Source: Bacilli bacterium (GTDB lineage Bacteria > Bacillota_I > Bacilli_A > RF39 > UBA660). From it: a stretch of DNA of 64,000 nt. The stretch spans positions 186,001-250,000 of the forward strand of contig JAFWJL010000008.1 in assembly GCA_017511605.1 (NCBI GenBank). Reading direction: 5' to 3'. Of this stretch, positions 33,137 to 40,740 are shown piece after piece (within the stretch, counting starts at the first letter, position 1; each line of letters begins with the position of its first letter). The notes beneath the pieces were generated by a model that ran no database searches, was not told the DNA's origin, and saw only the letters and a program-made list of their open reading frames with translations. Made by a program: the position numbers and the translations under genes.

Positions 33137-33967
33137 TTAAATATATTTAATATAATACTTCATTTCGTCTAATATTATAACATTATTATCATAATCATAG
33201 TTACCATATATTTCAATTTTATCATTTATTCTTGCGAAACTTTGAAATTTCCATAATGGTGTAATTATTTCAAATTCTTTACCATCTATTAAACATTTAG
33301 CTCTTCTTGGCAAAAAATCTGTATAAGTGTCATCTATTATTTCTACTATTTTTATATCGTCAATACCCTGCTTTTCTGGAGTTATATAATTATCTACTAT
33401 AAACCTTGGGGTTGATAGTACTCCATTATCTAGTTCTACTCCACTCCAATTTCTTTCTATTATTTTCTTTAAGCTACATTTTTCTGAATATATTTTTTTA
33501 TGCTTATTATATTGTTTTTCTATGTGTTCTTTTGTGATACTGGTAGCATTAATATATTCTTTTATATATTCAATATTTTTATAATACTTTTTAAAATTAT
33601 CAAGTCCATATATTACAAAATCTACATCTTTTGTAACATCAAATCCTATTAAGAATGATCCAAAAATACCTATGTCATCTATTCCCACTTTTTGTAGTCC
33701 TTCTACATATTTTTGCCATATCATTGGTATTTCTTTTAATCTTTTATTAAAGCATTCTCTGGGTTTAAATACTCTTTTGTATGTAGGTATTTTTATGAGA
33801 CCATTACAGTTTTGTTTTATATAGTTTTTCTTGGTTATATTGTTATATCTATTACCATTAGTATCAGTTTTATACACCATATATCCATAATAATTTTCTT
33901 TTGTAATATTACTTATAATCCAAAAATTATCATCATAATCTAATATATAATCAAGTAATTCTATCAT
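33137..33967 (-). CDS. Pol-beta-type nucleotidyltransferase domain protein
   Basis: A 276-residue protein with the nucleotidyltransferase metal site IFGSFLIGFDVTKDVDFVIYG (residues about 100-120, read in two parts: GSFLIGF and DVDF). N-terminal residues 1-90 and a C-terminal beta-rich segment (about 205-276, with FEIITPLWKFQSFARINDKI and YYIKYI) flank it; the latter could be a small OB-like domain. Family members transfer a nucleotide to RNA, protein or small molecules; the acceptor is unknown. The start overlaps the upstream radical SAM stop (ATGA). Confidence 0.75.
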   Translation of the reverse strand: MIELLDYILDYDDNFWIISNITKENYYGYMVYKTDTNGNRYNNITKKNYIKQNCNGLIKIPTYKRVFKPRECFNKRLKEIPMIWQKYVEGLQKVGIDDIGIFGSFLIGFDVTKDVDFVIYGLDNFKKYYKNIEYIKEYINATSITKEHIEKQYNKHKKIYSEKCSLKKIIERNWSGVELDNGVLSTPRFIVDNYITPEKQGIDDIKIVEIIDDTYTDFLPRRAKCLIDGKEFEIITPLWKFQSFARINDKIEIYGNYDYDNNVIILDEMKYYIKYI

Positions 33968-35142
33968 ATTAATTGTTCCCTGTTTAAGATTAAATTAGTT
34001 ATTGAGAAGTGTTTTATATTTTGTTTTTTCATTTCTTTTAAAATAATATTTCTTCTTCTTAATTTTTCTTCATTACTAATTTTATTATTCATTACTGATG
34101 ATTCTGTATTGGGTCTATCATTATACATAAATACTTTTACTCTATCAAATAATCCTGTTTTTATAAGATTTAGAGTTTTATTAAAATCAGTTTCTGTTTC
34201 TCCTGGAAATCCTACTATTACATGAGTATTAATCTTTATATTTTTATTATTTCTTTTTATTTCTTTTATATTTTCTATTACTTTATCTATATTATATGGT
34301 CTTTTCATTAAATTTAATATACGTTGTGAACCGCTTTGAATTGGTACTGTTATATAAATGAATTTTTTATCCTTTAAACATTCTATTACTTTTCTAGTTA
34401 TACCATTAGGGTTAAATTCTGGGATTGAGAAAGAAATGTCTTTTTTTATTTTTATTACTTCACTTAATAATTCTTCTAAAGATGAGTTAATGTCAGTACC
34501 ATAAGCTGATGCATCATCAGAATTTAATCCAAATAATTTATAACCTCTATCTATTCCATCATAGATTGCTTCTTTTATTTCTTCAATACTTCTACTTTTC
34601 AATTTAGTAGTAAACTTTTCAGAACAATATGCACATTTACCTCTACATCCACTAGATATTTGTAGGTAACAGACTTTATTTCTTTTTAATCTATATTCTA
34701 TATGTTTGCTTTTAAAAAATATTCTATTTAATCTATATATTATTTCTTTATTTAATGGCAATTTATCTGTTACTGTGGTAGCTTTTGATTTTATATTTTT
34801 ATTAAACTTAAAGTATCTTTTTATTTCATCTATATCTCTACCGAAAGTTATTATATTTGAATTTAACTTTAAAATATCTTCTTTTCTTATACTTGGTAAA
34901 CATCCTATTACTATTAATTTTTGTTTATTATTTAATTTACTTATAAGTTCTTTAATATAATTCATAAAGTATTCTTCTTTTGTTTTTAAAAAACTACAGG
35001 TATTTATAATTATATAATTAGCTTTTTCTATATTTTTAGATTCTTGTATATTATTTATAATAAATAAATTTCTAATATCTTCTCCATATAATTTAACTCT
35101 TGTACAAGTACTTTTATTAATTATGTAGAAACTCTTCAACAT
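33964..35142 (-). CDS. Divergent MiaB/RimO-like radical SAM methylthiotransferase
   Basis: A 392-residue protein with the methylthiotransferase plan: an N-terminal domain with three candidate auxiliary-cluster cysteines (STCTRV, NTCSFLK, IGCLPS), radical SAM motif SGCRGKCAYC (about residue 175), and conserved VPIQSGSQRILNLMKRPY and VGFPGETETDF. MiaB, MtaB and RimO use this layout to add a methylthio group to tRNA or ribosomal protein S12. The C-terminal TRAM domain is short or absent (ends about residue 390), and divergence is marked, so the substrate may be different. It overlaps the P-loop kinase by 26 nt. Confidence 0.82.
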   Translation of the reverse strand: MLKSFYIINKSTCTRVKLYGEDIRNLFIINNIQESKNIEKANYIIINTCSFLKTKEEYFMNYIKELISKLNNKQKLIVIGCLPSIRKEDILKLNSNIITFGRDIDEIKRYFKFNKNIKSKATTVTDKLPLNKEIIYRLNRIFFKSKHIEYRLKRNKVCYLQISSGCRGKCAYCSEKFTTKLKSRSIEEIKEAIYDGIDRGYKLFGLNSDDASAYGTDINSSLEELLSEVIKIKKDISFSIPEFNPNGITRKVIECLKDKKFIYITVPIQSGSQRILNLMKRPYNIDKVIENIKEIKRNNKNIKINTHVIVGFPGETETDFNKTLNLIKTGLFDRVKVFMYNDRPNTESSVMNNKISNEEKLRRRNIILKEMKKQNIKHFSITNLILNREQLI

Positions 35143-35677
35143 ATAAATATACCTCCTTTAAAGTATTTGTTAAATTTGTTGAAAGAATGTTAATTTGATT
35201 ATTACTTAGTAAATATTTTTTGATTATTTCTATTACATTAATGTTTTCTATCCAATTACTTTTTCTTATTTTTTCTTTTTCGTTATATCTTTGCAGTAAT
35301 TCTTCTTTTTCAGCGTATATATTTAAGTAAATAACTTCATATTTTTTAGATAATTCAGTATACATTTCTTTATTTACTGTAGCTCCTTCTATAATGATTG
35401 TTTTATCTTCAATATTATTTATTAAGCTTTCTATATATTTATTAATTACTCTAGAATGTTTTAAATATGCTTCTATTGGGGCTAAATCCTCTATTTTAGA
35501 AGCGTTATGTGTTGTGGTATATAAATACCTTTCTTTGTCTTTATTCTTAAAAATTTTAAGGGTTTGTTTAATTATATCTATATTAATGATTGTATAAATA
35601 TTGTATTTGATTGCTAGATAATTAGATATAGTAGATTTACCTACTCCGGGAACTCCCCCTAATAGTATTATTTTCAT
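35117..35677 (-). CDS. P-loop kinase, 2-phosphoglycerate-kinase-like
   Basis: A 186-residue protein with Walker A GGVPGVGKST (about residues 6-15), then a helical region TTHNASKIEDLAPIEAYLKH and TIIIEGATVN, resembling the EGVHL strand of 2-phosphoglycerate kinases. A zeta-toxin-like or generic AAA kinase is the alternative. The C-terminus may be a lid. It is 1 nt downstream of the Gfo/Idh/MocA gene and overlaps the MiaB-like start. Phosphorylates an unknown small molecule. Confidence 0.68.
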   Translation of the reverse strand: MKIILLGGVPGVGKSTISNYLAIKYNIYTIINIDIIKQTLKIFKNKDKERYLYTTTHNASKIEDLAPIEAYLKHSRVINKYIESLINNIEDKTIIIEGATVNKEMYTELSKKYEVIYLNIYAEKEELLQRYNEKEKIRKSNWIENINVIEIIKKYLLSNNQINILSTNLTNTLKEVYLYVEEFLHN

Positions 35678-35678
35678 A

Positions 35679-36527
35679 TTACACTCCTTTTAATAATTCT
35701 TTATGTAATATAATTGAATGTTTAAAATTATTATTTTTCTTATAATCTTTTATTACACCAGAATAATGATTATACATTCTATTTCCCTTTGCTTTATATA
35801 ATATTTTATTATTAGTTAAATCTATTACTTCTTGATTCATACTATCTAATCTAATTGTTCTATCATCGTATTCTAAATCTATGTATTTTTTACTTTTTTT
35901 GTTATTCCATTCTACTTCAATTATGGTTTCTATATTATTAGTTATAAAGATTGATTTAGAATAATAATCATATATATCTCCATCATAGAATTTCTTTTCT
36001 GTTTTTATAAATTTAATATTATATCCAAACATTCTACATATAGCTGACAATGGATTAATTACTTCATCTAAGTATGATCCGCCTAACGATATTTGATCTT
36101 TTTTAATATGACTATTAGAAACATAATTATCACTTATATATGAATAAATATGATTGGGTCTTTTGTTGATTTTCTTTATAAAATAATCTATTTCTTTTCC
36201 AAAAGCAAAATGAAGTGAACTGTATATATGTAAATTATTAATATTAATTAATTCTTTTAATTCTTTTAAATTAGTGACCATTGGTTTTTCAAGAATTATT
36301 TTTTTATTATTTAATTTTTTTAATATTTCTAAATGCTTTTTAGGTGGTACTAATACGAATACTAATGAATTGTTTAATTTTTTATAATCTGATATAGCGT
36401 TATATTGAATCTGTTTTTTTTGATCAATATCACATAATTCAATATCCTTAAAATTATCTTTTAAGACTTTTTCTTGATGAATAAAAGCATGTCCTAAACC
36501 TATTACAGATACATTCTTTTCAATCAT
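35679..36527 (-). CDS. Gfo/Idh/MocA-family oxidoreductase
   Basis: A 282-residue protein with an N-terminal Rossmann fold (VIGLGHAFIHQ, about residues 9-20), VLVPPKKHLEILKKL and the ILEKPMVTNLKEL motif with the conserved EKP lysine (about residue 82), followed by an alpha/beta substrate domain. Family members oxidise or reduce sugar-like substrates with NAD(P). It is first in a compact operon; its extended -10 promoter (TGCTAGAAT) is preceded by a dyad. GAAAGGAGAG upstream of the ATG. Confidence 0.85.
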   Translation of the reverse strand: MIEKNVSVIGLGHAFIHQEKVLKDNFKDIELCDIDQKKQIQYNAISDYKKLNNSLVFVLVPPKKHLEILKKLNNKKIILEKPMVTNLKELKELININNLHIYSSLHFAFGKEIDYFIKKINKRPNHIYSYISDNYVSNSHIKKDQISLGGSYLDEVINPLSAICRMFGYNIKFIKTEKKFYDGDIYDYYSKSIFITNNIETIIEVEWNNKKSKKYIDLEYDDRTIRLDSMNQEVIDLTNNKILYKAKGNRMYNHYSGVIKDYKKNNNFKHSIILHKELLKGV

Positions 36528-36547
36528 CTTTCTCTCCTTTCAACTTC

Positions 36548-36592
36548 ATTCTAGCATAGATATATTAATCTATTTCTCTACAATATGTAGAG
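36548..36592 (-). promoter_or_regulatory. Promoter and dyad of the six-gene operon
   Basis: Extended -10 TGCTAGAAT (TAGAAT at 36548-36553) and a CTCTAC (36576-36581) / GTAGAG (36587-36592) dyad with a 5-nt spacer located where the -35 would be. A possible operator for the XRE-CYTH or WYL regulator encoded in the same operon. Confidence 0.45.
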
Positions 36593-36600
36593 TTAAAAAA

Positions 36601-36635
36601 ATAAAAAAAAACTAAGTTTTTACTTAGTTTTTCTT
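36601..36635 (-). terminator. Terminator after the 284-residue hypothetical gene
   Basis: AAAACTAAG / CTTAGTTTT arms with eight Ts on the minus strand; overlaps the stop and separates the operon from it. Confidence 0.75.
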
Positions 36636-37474
36636 AATAACTTATTAATTAATTCCTGAGCATATTTAGAATCATGTTCTTTATTTTTAATAAAGTCTGG
36701 GGCTGTTTCCACACAATTATATATTGGGCCATACATAGTCATAGGCTTTTCATTATTGTAGTTTTTGCATATAAAGAAAAAATCATTGGTTATGGAAGGC
36801 ATATTATAGTATGTATCAGTTCCAAAAACCATAGCAAATCCGCATGTGTCTTTAAATACTTTTGAAAATACGTAACCGCATTCCTTATCTATTATTCTAA
36901 AATTACAAAATGCTTTATATGATGTATAAGCTACTCTAGGATCAACATTAACTATTTTTAACTCTACTTCGTCTTCTAATTCTTTATTTAAATTTTCTAC
37001 ATATATTTTAGAAATAGATGCAGTAAGTTTATCAAATAATTCTATGTATTCATCATCAAGAATTCTAAAACTTTCTATATCTTCTAATGAATATTTTTTC
37101 TTTCTACCATTATTTGAAAGTTTCTTTATTTCACTTAAAGCTATTATTAGGTGTATTGAAAGATTTTCTATTCTTGTTTTTATATCTTCATCTAAATTTG
37201 TTTTTTTGTGATTATTTACTTCTTTGTTATTTATCATATAATCTACTAATGTGGGATTAAAGTTATGAGGAGATTCGATGTTACTACCTAATGAATATAA
37301 TGCATAATATATATTATCTTTCTTTACTACATATTCTTTATCATAAGATTTATCTACTTCTATGTTATTTTTCTTTAGATATTCGATGGATGCATTTATC
37401 TCTTCTTCTGTAGCAGTGCAACCATATCCTAAACACATTTTTAATACTAGATATTTCATAATATAATTCTTCAT
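36620..37474 (-). CDS. Hypothetical cytoplasmic protein
   Basis: A 284-residue protein I do not recognise. AGAGGTG precedes the ATG; a second Met five residues later is possible. It has a helical N-terminus (GCTATEEEINASIEYLKKNNIEVD), a charged middle with RKKKYSLEDIESFRILDD, and a C-terminal mixed domain with several Cys (CNFRIIDKECGY, FICKNY, NCVETAPDF). No signal peptide or membrane helix. A monocistronic gene upstream of the oxidoreductase operon. Confidence 0.62.
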   Translation of the reverse strand: MKNYIMKYLVLKMCLGYGCTATEEEINASIEYLKKNNIEVDKSYDKEYVVKKDNIYYALYSLGSNIESPHNFNPTLVDYMINNKEVNNHKKTNLDEDIKTRIENLSIHLIIALSEIKKLSNNGRKKKYSLEDIESFRILDDEYIELFDKLTASISKIYVENLNKELEDEVELKIVNVDPRVAYTSYKAFCNFRIIDKECGYVFSKVFKDTCGFAMVFGTDTYYNMPSITNDFFFICKNYNNEKPMTMYGPIYNCVETAPDFIKNKEHDSKYAQELINKLLRKTK

Positions 37475-37525
37475 ATAACACCTCTAGATGTTTATTTATA
37501 ATAACATAGCAATTTTTTTATTACA

Positions 37526-37556
37526 ATAAAAAACTAGATTTATCTAGTCTTTATCA
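37526..37556 (-). terminator. Terminator after the AAA ATPase
   Basis: ACTAGA / TCTAGT arms with T-run on the minus strand; overlaps the ATPase stop. Confidence 0.7.
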
Positions 37557-38290
37557 AATAATTTATGTTGTACCAAATCAGGCGAATCAATATACATTTT
37601 ATATATTGAATATATTTCGGTATCTTTATATTCTATTTCTTTGAAATTATTATTTAAATCTAATATTTTGCCATCACGATAACTTATTAATATTGGTGAG
37701 TGTGTCGCTATTATAAATTGACTACCTTCTTTTGCGAGTTCATCTATTAGGCATAGTAATGACAATTGCCTTTGCGGGGAAAGTGCGGCTTCAGGTTCAT
37801 CCAATATATATAATCCATGATCACTAAATCTATTTTGAACTAATTGTATAAATGATTCTCCATGAGAACAATTATGTAGATTACCTCCATAAGATCTTAA
37901 TAGTGCAGCAAACCCATCTTCCTTTACTAATCTTTCCATTTCAGTAGAAAAATTATAAAAACTTTCAGCTCTTAAAAAGAATTTGGTTTTAGGTCTATTA
38001 AAAGTAGATATTCTTAAATATTTTGATAAATTAGAAGTTGTATTATTTGTTTCATATCTAAAATTTTCAGTGCCACCTTCTGCAGGTAATCCTAATGCTA
38101 CAGCAAGTGCTTCTATAAAAGTAGATTTACCAGTACCATTTTCTCCTACTAAGAATGTTACTTGTGTATCAAAATTTAGTTCTTTAAAATTCTTAATAAC
38201 TTCTATATTAAATGGGTATTCATCAAATGATTCTATTTTATTTCTTTCTAAGGTGACCTTTTTAATCATTAGATTACTTTCTAGACTCAT
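37544..38290 (-). CDS. AAA/ABC-type ATPase with Walker A and B motifs
   Basis: A 248-residue protein from the ATG at 38290, chosen because AGGTGATTACA lies just upstream; the frame also has a GTG nine nt earlier. Walker A VGENGTGKST (about residues 48-57), a following EALAVALGLPAEGGTENF loop, LYILDEPEAALSP (Walker B, about 160), and FIIATHSPI (H/switch). Such RecF/OLD-like small ATPases act in DNA repair, phage defence or regulation; partner not visible. It overlaps the HAD stop by 17 nt. Confidence 0.83.
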   Translation of the reverse strand: MSLESNLMIKKVTLERNKIESFDEYPFNIEVIKNFKELNFDTQVTFLVGENGTGKSTFIEALAVALGLPAEGGTENFRYETNNTTSNLSKYLRISTFNRPKTKFFLRAESFYNFSTEMERLVKEDGFAALLRSYGGNLHNCSHGESFIQLVQNRFSDHGLYILDEPEAALSPQRQLSLLCLIDELAKEGSQFIIATHSPILISYRDGKILDLNNNFKEIEYKDTEIYSIYKMYIDSPDLVQHKLFDKD

Positions 38291-39038
38291 TGTAATCACC
38301 TTTCTTTTTTATGCATGTATTAATAAATTCATCATAATTAGAAATATAATAATCTGTAATATTACTAATTTTTTCTCTATCAATATCTGCGTATTTATCA
38401 TAAACATTAACTACTTCAATACCTGCATTATTTGCGGCTAAGACACCTGTGTATGAGTCTTCAAATATTAAACATTCATCAGGATTGACATTTAAATAAT
38501 CCATTATCATAAAATATATTTCAGGATCGGGTTTCTTTTTACTTGCTGTTTCTTTAGTAGTTATTAAGTCGAATGCTTCACTAATATTCATTTCTTCTAG
38601 CATTTTTTTATTTTCTTTATAATAAATTTCCAATTGAACTTGAGTAGTAACAGTAGCTAATACTAAAATATATCCTAATCTTTTTAATTCTAATATTAGC
38701 TCTACGGCTTTTTCTTTAAATCCTATTTCGTTTTTTAATATTTCATTAGCAGTGTCTTTTCTAATATCTGATAATTCATTTGGATTAGTGATGTTTAAAT
38801 GATATTTATTAATTAAATAATCACAATATGCAATATATATGTCCGTACTAGGATTATTATTTAAAAAGTTATCTCTATCAATTTGTATAGTGTTTAAATC
38901 TATATTTGTTCCTGAATATTTTTCAATTAATTCTTGATCCGTAGTATTCCATATACCAATAGAGTCAATAAGAGTACCATCAAGATCAAATATTATAACT
39001 TTTTTATTTTTAAGGTTTAATTCTTCTAATTTTTTCAT
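38274..39038 (-). CDS. HAD hydrolase, beta-phosphoglucomutase/phosphatase type
   Basis: A 254-residue protein: motif I VIIFDLDGTLIDSIG (about residues 14-28), a helical C1 cap, motif III KKKPDPEIYFMIMDYL and motif IV CLIFEDSYTGVLAANNAG. This is the DhaJ/PGMB-like HAD branch acting on sugar phosphates or other monophosphates. Substrate unknown. AAGGTG upstream of the ATG. It overlaps the AAA ATPase and follows the cupin by 14 nt. Confidence 0.88.
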   Translation of the reverse strand: MKKLEELNLKNKKVIIFDLDGTLIDSIGIWNTTDQELIEKYSGTNIDLNTIQIDRDNFLNNNPSTDIYIAYCDYLINKYHLNITNPNELSDIRKDTANEILKNEIGFKEKAVELILELKRLGYILVLATVTTQVQLEIYYKENKKMLEEMNISEAFDLITTKETASKKKPDPEIYFMIMDYLNVNPDECLIFEDSYTGVLAANNAGIEVVNVYDKYADIDREKISNITDYYISNYDEFINTCIKKKGDYNESRK

Positions 39039-39052
39039 TAAAACACCTTCTG

Positions 39053-39400
39053 TTATCTTTCTACATTTCTTATATGTCTCTCATATTTTTGATCATATGC
39101 TGGAGTAGTTATTAAGATTTGTTTTAAATTTCCTTTATAATATATTCTAGTTCCGGGTTCGATAGATAATACATCACCTTTTTTTACAGGTACTTCTTTA
39201 TCATCTAAATAAAAAGTTCCTGATCCTTCTAAAAATATGTAAGTAAATGTACTTTTATCATGAACGAATTCTTCAAAATGACCTTCTTCTACTGTTTCTA
39301 TTACAAATGACATACTATCATTTATAGGTTCATATCCTATAAAATCTACACCATTCTTATTAAATCTAGTAGTATCTTCAAATTTTATTTTTTTATACAT
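39053..39400 (-). CDS. Cupin-domain protein
   Basis: A 115-residue single cupin: motif 1 with GHFEEFVHDKSTFTYIFLEGSG (residues about 37-58) and motif 2 PVKKGDVLSIEPGTRIYYKG. Metal ligands are less regular than in typical cupins (H37 and H42 only), so metal binding is uncertain. Sugar-binding or regulatory roles are possible. TATAAT is 6 nt before its AGGTGATATTATG. Linked to the HAD gene downstream. Confidence 0.8.
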   Translation of the reverse strand: MYKKIKFEDTTRFNKNGVDFIGYEPINDSMSFVIETVEEGHFEEFVHDKSTFTYIFLEGSGTFYLDDKEVPVKKGDVLSIEPGTRIYYKGNLKQILITTPAYDQKYERHIRNVER

Positions 39401-39422
39401 AATATCACCTAATAAAATTATA
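39401..39422 (-). promoter_or_regulatory. -10 box fused to Shine-Dalgarno of the cupin gene
   Basis: TATAAT (39417-39422), six nt, AGGTGATATTATG, the same layout as for the DUF2974 and mTERF-like genes. Confidence 0.5.
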
Positions 39423-39424
39423 TC

Positions 39425-39456
39425 ATAAAAAAGACTAGATTACTCTAGTCATTTAT
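39425..39456 (-). terminator. Terminator downstream of the XRE-Bro cassette
   Basis: GACTAGA / TCTAGTC arms with six Ts on the minus strand. The 168-nt gap between cupin and Bro gene otherwise holds the fragment at 39449-39547, a 17-bp repeat, and a GAACGA / TCGTTC hairpin (39523-39538) with a T-run on the plus strand. Confidence 0.7.
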
Positions 39457-39547
39457 TGGTTACTTTGACCCCCTTACTTTTAATTGCGGCTTGTGAACCG
39501 TAATCAATCGAAAAACTTATTGGAACGATATGTCGTTCTATTTTTAA
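39449..39547 (-). pseudogene. Orphan coding-like fragment ending VPISFSIDYGSQAAIKSKG...
   Basis: A 32-codon minus-strand frame with no start that reads LKIERHI, then VPISFSIDYGSQAAIKSKG, then VKVTNK and a TGA. The peptide looks like a conserved C-terminus of a longer protein, interrupted upstream by TAG. It could be a remnant of a mobile-element gene or a repeat element that happens to be open; I cannot name the parent. The QAAIK codons overlap the 17-bp repeat shared with ppdK, in the same frame. Confidence 0.35.
39479..39495. repeat. 17-bp direct repeat, left copy
   Basis: TTTAATTGCGGCTTGTG, identical to 40756-40772 in the 3' end of ppdK. The two copies flank the XRE and Bro-N genes. Confidence 0.7.
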
Positions 39548-39568
39548 CTAAAATAACTTACTTAAATC

Positions 39569-40402
39569 TTACTTTATTTGTTTTATATTTTCGTTATTTG
39601 TACTTGTTACTATTTTCTTGCCAGTTTTTTCTTCTATTTGTTCTTTCGTATTTTTAGCAATTAGACCGCCTTGTATAACTGAATCTTTAGCATTATCCTT
39701 ATTTTTATTATCACTTGACTTAGATATTTCAGTTGATGTTACTTCAGCCAACATATTAAGTACTAATTCCATATTAGTCATGTTGTCTCTTAAATTTTCT
39801 TTAGTTAATCCTTTATATGACTTATATTCTTTTGTTGTATAACCACTCCATACCTTAGTTAATAAATCCGTTAATATAGCAAAATCTTTACTACTTTCAA
39901 TACCATTATTCTTTAATTCATCAGTAAACTCTTTTCTTGCATCTATTGCTTTTAGTCTTTGATTAATCCAATCATCAGAATAACCTTTTCTTTTATACGT
40001 TTCTAATGCTCTATTAATTGTGATTTCAGGATCATATTCTTCATCTATTCTTTCTTTTCCTAAATGGGCAAGCCATAACTTAATTGGTTCAGCTTTCTTT
40101 GATGGAATAGATTCAATAACTCTAAACATTCCTTCTATATCAACTACATCAGTCATACGATATTTTCCATCCTGTGACAACAATTTCAACTGGTTACAAT
40201 TTGTAACCGTTTCATTCCCTTCTTTTTTTAATCTAAATTTTATAACTTTCCAATTATTTCTAGCTTGCTGATAATCACAATCAATTAAAACTTTTACTAT
40301 ATCAACTACACTGATATAATATTTTTCTTCATCTTTATTCCATATAGTTCTTATCTTCTCATTTTCAAACGTTTTAGTTAATTCTATTAAATCATTTTTC
40401 AT
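39569..40402 (-). CDS. Bro-N-domain protein (DinD/phage antirepressor-like)
   Basis: A 277-residue protein. Residues 15-100 are a Bro-N domain (KIRTIWNKDEEKYYISVVDIVKVL ... read in parts), followed by PIKLWLAHLGKERIDE, a helical region with DWINQRLKAIDARKEFTDEL and the DinD-like FAILTDLLTKVWSGYTTKEYKSYKGL and NLRDNMTNMELVLNMLAEV stretches. It resembles E. coli DinD and phage antirepressors. It overlaps the XRE gene by 11 nt, a pairing typical of a regulator plus Bro/antirepressor cassette. A paralog sits at 63078. AAAAAAGGAG precedes the ATG. Confidence 0.85.
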   Translation of the reverse strand: MKNDLIELTKTFENEKIRTIWNKDEEKYYISVVDIVKVLIDCDYQQARNNWKVIKFRLKKEGNETVTNCNQLKLLSQDGKYRMTDVVDIEGMFRVIESIPSKKAEPIKLWLAHLGKERIDEEYDPEITINRALETYKRKGYSDDWINQRLKAIDARKEFTDELKNNGIESSKDFAILTDLLTKVWSGYTTKEYKSYKGLTKENLRDNMTNMELVLNMLAEVTSTEISKSSDNKNKDNAKDSVIQGGLIAKNTKEQIEEKTGKKIVTSTNNENIKQIK

Positions 40403-40640
40403 TTTTTTTCTCCTTTTTTGTTATTTCTAATTTATAATTCATTACTTCTAGTAATTTAACAAAAGTTCCTAATGATATAGAATGTAAATTTTTTTCCATT
40501 CTAGCTATCGTTGATCTAGCTATACCAGCTCTTCTTGCCAATTCCGATTGACTAATATTTGATTCGTTTCTTAACTTTATATATTTACATATTAAATCAA
40601 ATTCATCATCATTTATTATTTCAAAACCTATATTCTTCAT
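40392..40640 (-). CDS. XRE-family regulator
   Basis: An 82-residue helix-turn-helix protein from the ATG at 40640, preferred because GAGGTAATTA precedes it; a longer frame starts 30 nt earlier inside the operator. SNISQSELARRAGIARSTI is the helix-turn-helix (about residues 24-42), then RMEKNLHSISLGTFVKLLEVM. Typical of a CI/HigA-type repressor. It overlaps the Bro-N gene. A 7-bp-arm inverted repeat covers its -10 region. Confidence 0.85.
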   Translation of the reverse strand: MKNIGFEIINDDEFDLICKYIKLRNESNISQSELARRAGIARSTIARMEKNLHSISLGTFVKLLEVMNYKLEITKKEKKNEK

Positions 40641-40653
40641 ATTAATTACCTCA

Positions 40654-40675
40654 CAAATATATTGTAGCATATTTG
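40654..40675. promoter_or_regulatory. Inverted-repeat operator and promoter of the XRE-Bro cassette
   Basis: CAAATAT (40654-40660) and ATATTTG (40669-40675) with an 8-nt spacer; on the minus strand the spacer contains the TACAAT -10 box, so a repressor bound here would block transcription. Autoregulation is inferred. Confidence 0.5.
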
Positions 40676-40687
40676 CAACATATAAAA

Positions 40688-40726
40688 CAATAAAAAAGAC
40701 TAAATATTTCTATTTAATCTTTTTGG
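40688..40726 (-). terminator. Terminator after ppdK
   Basis: AAAGATTAAA / TTTAGTCTTT-type arms with one mismatch and a T-run on the minus strand. Confidence 0.65.
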
Positions 40727-40740
40727 AACATTTATGTGTT

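Noticed and set aside
35117..35677. Zeta-toxin of a toxin-antitoxin pair
   Set aside because: No antitoxin-like partner; the neighbours are enzymes and the EGATVN segment fits a metabolic kinase better.
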